DNA of 7,322 bases, taken from assembly GCA_002695115.1 (NCBI GenBank), contig NZOA01000077.1, positions 38,115 to 45,436 of the forward strand, written 5' to 3'. Under the pieces are notes generated by a model, which made no database searches, was not told the origin of the DNA, and was given only the letters and a program-made list of their open reading frames with translations. This DNA comes from Planctomycetota bacterium. GTDB lineage: Bacteria > Planctomycetota > UBA8108. The position numbers and the translations under genes were made by a program. Shown here piece by piece: positions 5,536 through 7,322 of the stretch (the first letter of the stretch is position 1; each line of letters starts with the position of its first letter).

Positions 5536-7322
5536 CAGCGCTTGCGTAGCCTGGCGCGGTAGACCGAGGTGCTGGCGGTGATGTAGAGATTGGTGGTAGC
5601 GGCGTCGAAGCAGCAGTTGGTGGCCAGCTCGGGGGTGGGAATGAAATCCAGCAGAACGCCCCCGGGCGAGAGGACCCAGATTCCGCTCAGCGGCCCGCGG
5701 CCGGCGGCGGCGTAGATGTTTCCGCCGGGGTGCACCTCCATGCCGTCGACGCCGCGACCCTCGCCGAAATCGAAGAGCAGCCGGCGTTCACTGCACTCGC
5801 CGGCCTCGGAGAGCTCGCAGGCGTAGAGCCGGCTCGCGCCGGCGTCCGAGATGTAGAGGGTTTTTCCATCGGGGGAGACGGCCAGGCCGTTGGGTTTGAC
5901 GAGGTCCTTCGCCACCAGGCGGACCCGGCCGGGCGCGTCGATCCTGTAGACCGACTCGGTCTCGAGCTCCCGGGGCTCAGCGCCCTTGTAGCGCGGATCG
6001 GAGAAGTAGATCCTGCCCCTGGAGTCGATGGTGAGATCGTTGGGGCTGTTGAATCGTTTTCCATCGATTCGATCGGCGAGGACCGTCAGGCTGCCGTCGA
6101 GCTCGATCCTGCTCACCTGCCGGGCTCCGCCGTCGGCTCCCTGGCACATCAGCAGGCGGCCTTTTCGGTCGAACTTCAGGCCGTTCGTTCTTCCCGACGG
6201 CCGCCTGTAGACCGATGTGTTGCCATCGAGATGGCGGAGGATCCTGTTGTTGGGGATGTCGGAGAAGTAGAGCGCTCCATCGGGGCCGACGGTGGGGCCC
6301 TCGGTGAAGATCCCCTCCGCCCAGATCCTGTCGAGCCCGGTCCCGCCCGGCCCCTCGCGCAGGGCGGCGGTTCGTACCAGGCGGTGGGCGAGGTCCATGA
6401 CCCGCTTCTCGATCCCCGCGGCCCAGGGACCGTGGAAGCCGTAGTAGATCATCGAGGAGTCGCCCTCGTAGCCTCCCTCCCTGAGGATCCGCTCGTTGGG
6501 GATGTAGGCCGGGCAGTCGTTGGCGTAGGCCAGGGCCATCACCCGGGCGCCACCGGAGGTCTCCAGGGGCACCTCGCGCTTGAGACGCAGGGCGTAGTCG
6601 ACGACCACCTCCCCGGCCAGCGCCACGACGAACTGTCCGCCTCCCAGCCGCCAGGCCTGGGCGGTATAATCGTAGCTGGTGGGGATGCTGCCCCCCGAGC
6701 GCAGGGTCTCGAGGAGGCGCTTTGCCCGGGCGCTCACGTAGCGGTTGGAGCTCTTCTCCTGCTTCTCGAGCTCAGCCGCGTCAGGCGCCTTCACCAATTC
6801 GAGCTTCGTGTGTCCGAAGGCCGCCCCGGTGTCGGCCTCCAGCGGCTGCATGGGAGCGGAGAGCACCTCGGAGACCGCCGTCGCCAGCGAGCGGCCGTGC
6901 TTGCGCGCCAGCTCCATGGAGCGCCGCGGGTCGGGGTTCTGGTCGCCGGCACAGCCGGCGGCGAAGAGGGCGGTGAGGCCGGGATGGTCTTTTTCGAGGT
7001 CTTCCTGGGCGAAGCCGGCGTAGTCGCCGCACATATGGGGACCGCTCAGGGTCGTATTGTGACAGGCGTAGGCGAAGAGCGCGGCCCGGCGTCGCGGCGC
7101 GCCGGCAGTCTTTGCCCGGGTGAACTCGACGCACAGCACCGGGACCTCGTGGTCGATCGGGTCGCCGGGATTGCGCTTGCGGCGGTTGATCGCGAAGGTC
7201 GCCTTGCCGCTGCCGGTAAGAACCCGGGCCGGCTCGAGCGACTCGATGGCCCGGCGGGCGGCCTCGAAGAGGTGAGCGCCCACCTCGCGGGTATAGCGTT
7301 CGACCTGCCGCAGCCGGTCGCC
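5535..7322 (-). CDS. Neutral/alkaline ceramidase-like domain fused to SMP-30/gluconolactonase-like propeller, 5' end outside the window
   Basis: The frame is open to the right edge (13 further codons before the GTG at 7283), so the N-terminus and any signal peptide are missing. Numbering the visible 595 residues from the edge, 1 to about 320 match the neutral/alkaline non-lysosomal ceramidase family (PF04734): INRRKR near 45-50, ACHNTTLSG with a likely zinc-binding His88, GDYAG near 99-103, CAGDQNPDPR at 124-133, YIPNERILREGGYEG towards the end. From about 330 to the end, repeated motifs of an SMP-30/gluconolactonase six-bladed propeller appear in order (PF08450): EGPTVGPDGALYFSD, TNGLKFDRKGRLL, NSPNDLTIDSRGRIYFSD, KPNGLAVSPDGKTLYISD, VDGMEVHPGGNIYAA. 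The Glu, Asn and Asp expected to bind the metal are present. Ceramidase family members hydrolyse amide-linked lipids, and SMP-30 members hydrolyse lactones; the substrates here are unknown. Both domains run in one frame without any break. It is transcribed together with the downstream ligase gene. Confidence 0.93.
   Translation of the reverse strand, partial: GDRLRQVERYTREVGAHLFEAARRAIESLEPARVLTGSGKATFAINRRKRNPGDPIDHEVPVLCVEFTRAKTAGAPRRRAALFAYACHNTTLSGPHMCGDYAGFAQEDLEKDHPGLTALFAAGCAGDQNPDPRRSMELARKHGRSLATAVSEVLSAPMQPLEADTGAAFGHTKLELVKAPDAAELEKQEKSSNRYVSARAKRLLETLRSGGSIPTSYDYTAQAWRLGGGQFVVALAGEVVVDYALRLKREVPLETSGGARVMALAYANDCPAYIPNERILREGGYEGDSSMIYYGFHGPWAAGIEKRVMDLAHRLVRTAALREGPGGTGLDRIWAEGIFTEGPTVGPDGALYFSDIPNNRILRHLDGNTSVYRRPSGRTNGLKFDRKGRLLMCQGADGGARQVSRIELDGSLTVLADRIDGKRFNSPNDLTIDSRGRIYFSDPRYKGAEPRELETESVYRIDAPGRVRLVAKDLVKPNGLAVSPDGKTLYISDAGASRLYACELSEAGECSERRLLFDFGEGRGVDGMEVHPGGNIYAAAGRGPLSGIWVLSPGGVLLDFIPTPELATNCCFDAATTNLYITASTSVYRARLRKR

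Noticed and set aside
4969..5562. Plus-strand open frame of 197 codons
   Set aside because: It is the complement of the lipoate ligase gene, whose motifs are unambiguous; the product is low-complexity Ala/Glu/Gly.
1..7322. Genetic code with TGA reassigned
   Set aside because: The AI-2E and PDZ genes and the two minus-strand genes all end properly at TGA, with tight neighbouring starts, so TGA works as a stop in this genome.

Overview
The window is GC-rich bacterial DNA carrying six genes at close packing and no RNA genes, insertion sequences or CRISPR. Gene content points tentatively to the Planctomycetota or wider PVC group: a neutral-ceramidase-like domain fused to an SMP-30 propeller, a short single-domain lipoate ligase and a secretin-N-domain-plus-PDZ secreted protein. 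This rests on remembered family distribution, not on a search. TGA, TAG and TGG are all used normally, so the standard bacterial code applies.

Layout. Bases 1-788 (minus) hold the N-terminal 262 codons of a sodium/solute symporter that runs off the left edge. A 198-bp divergent spacer (789-986) separates it from a plus-strand group. The group starts with an AI-2E/PerM family membrane protein (987-2918), interrupted by an in-frame TGA at codon 62 and carrying a very large charged insert. Next, after a 6-nt gap, is a glycerophosphodiester phosphodiesterase lipoprotein (2925-3770). After 73 nt comes a secreted STN-like/PDZ protein (3844-4779). A 27-nt spacer with two hairpins separates this group from a converging minus-strand pair: a lipoate-protein ligase family gene (4807-5535) and, upstream of it and overlapping by one base, a ceramidase-like/SMP-30 fusion (5535 to beyond 7322).

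How they work together. The plus-strand genes look like an envelope operon: an inner-membrane permease-like protein, a lipid-anchored phosphodiesterase acting on glycerophosphodiesters, and an exported PDZ protein. No shared pathway is visible. The ligase and the fusion hydrolase are probably co-transcribed and translationally coupled, but their biochemistry is unrelated. The symporter could import a sugar or other small solute, and the fusion enzyme may hydrolyse lipid or lactone substrates outside the cytoplasm, but nothing in the window ties substrates to genes.

The most notable point is the in-frame TGA in the AI-2E gene, where both halves are in one frame and otherwise look intact. Next are the roughly 310-residue hydrophilic segment in the same protein and the ceramidase/SMP-30 fusion. 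I found no convincing new defence, mobile or RNA system.
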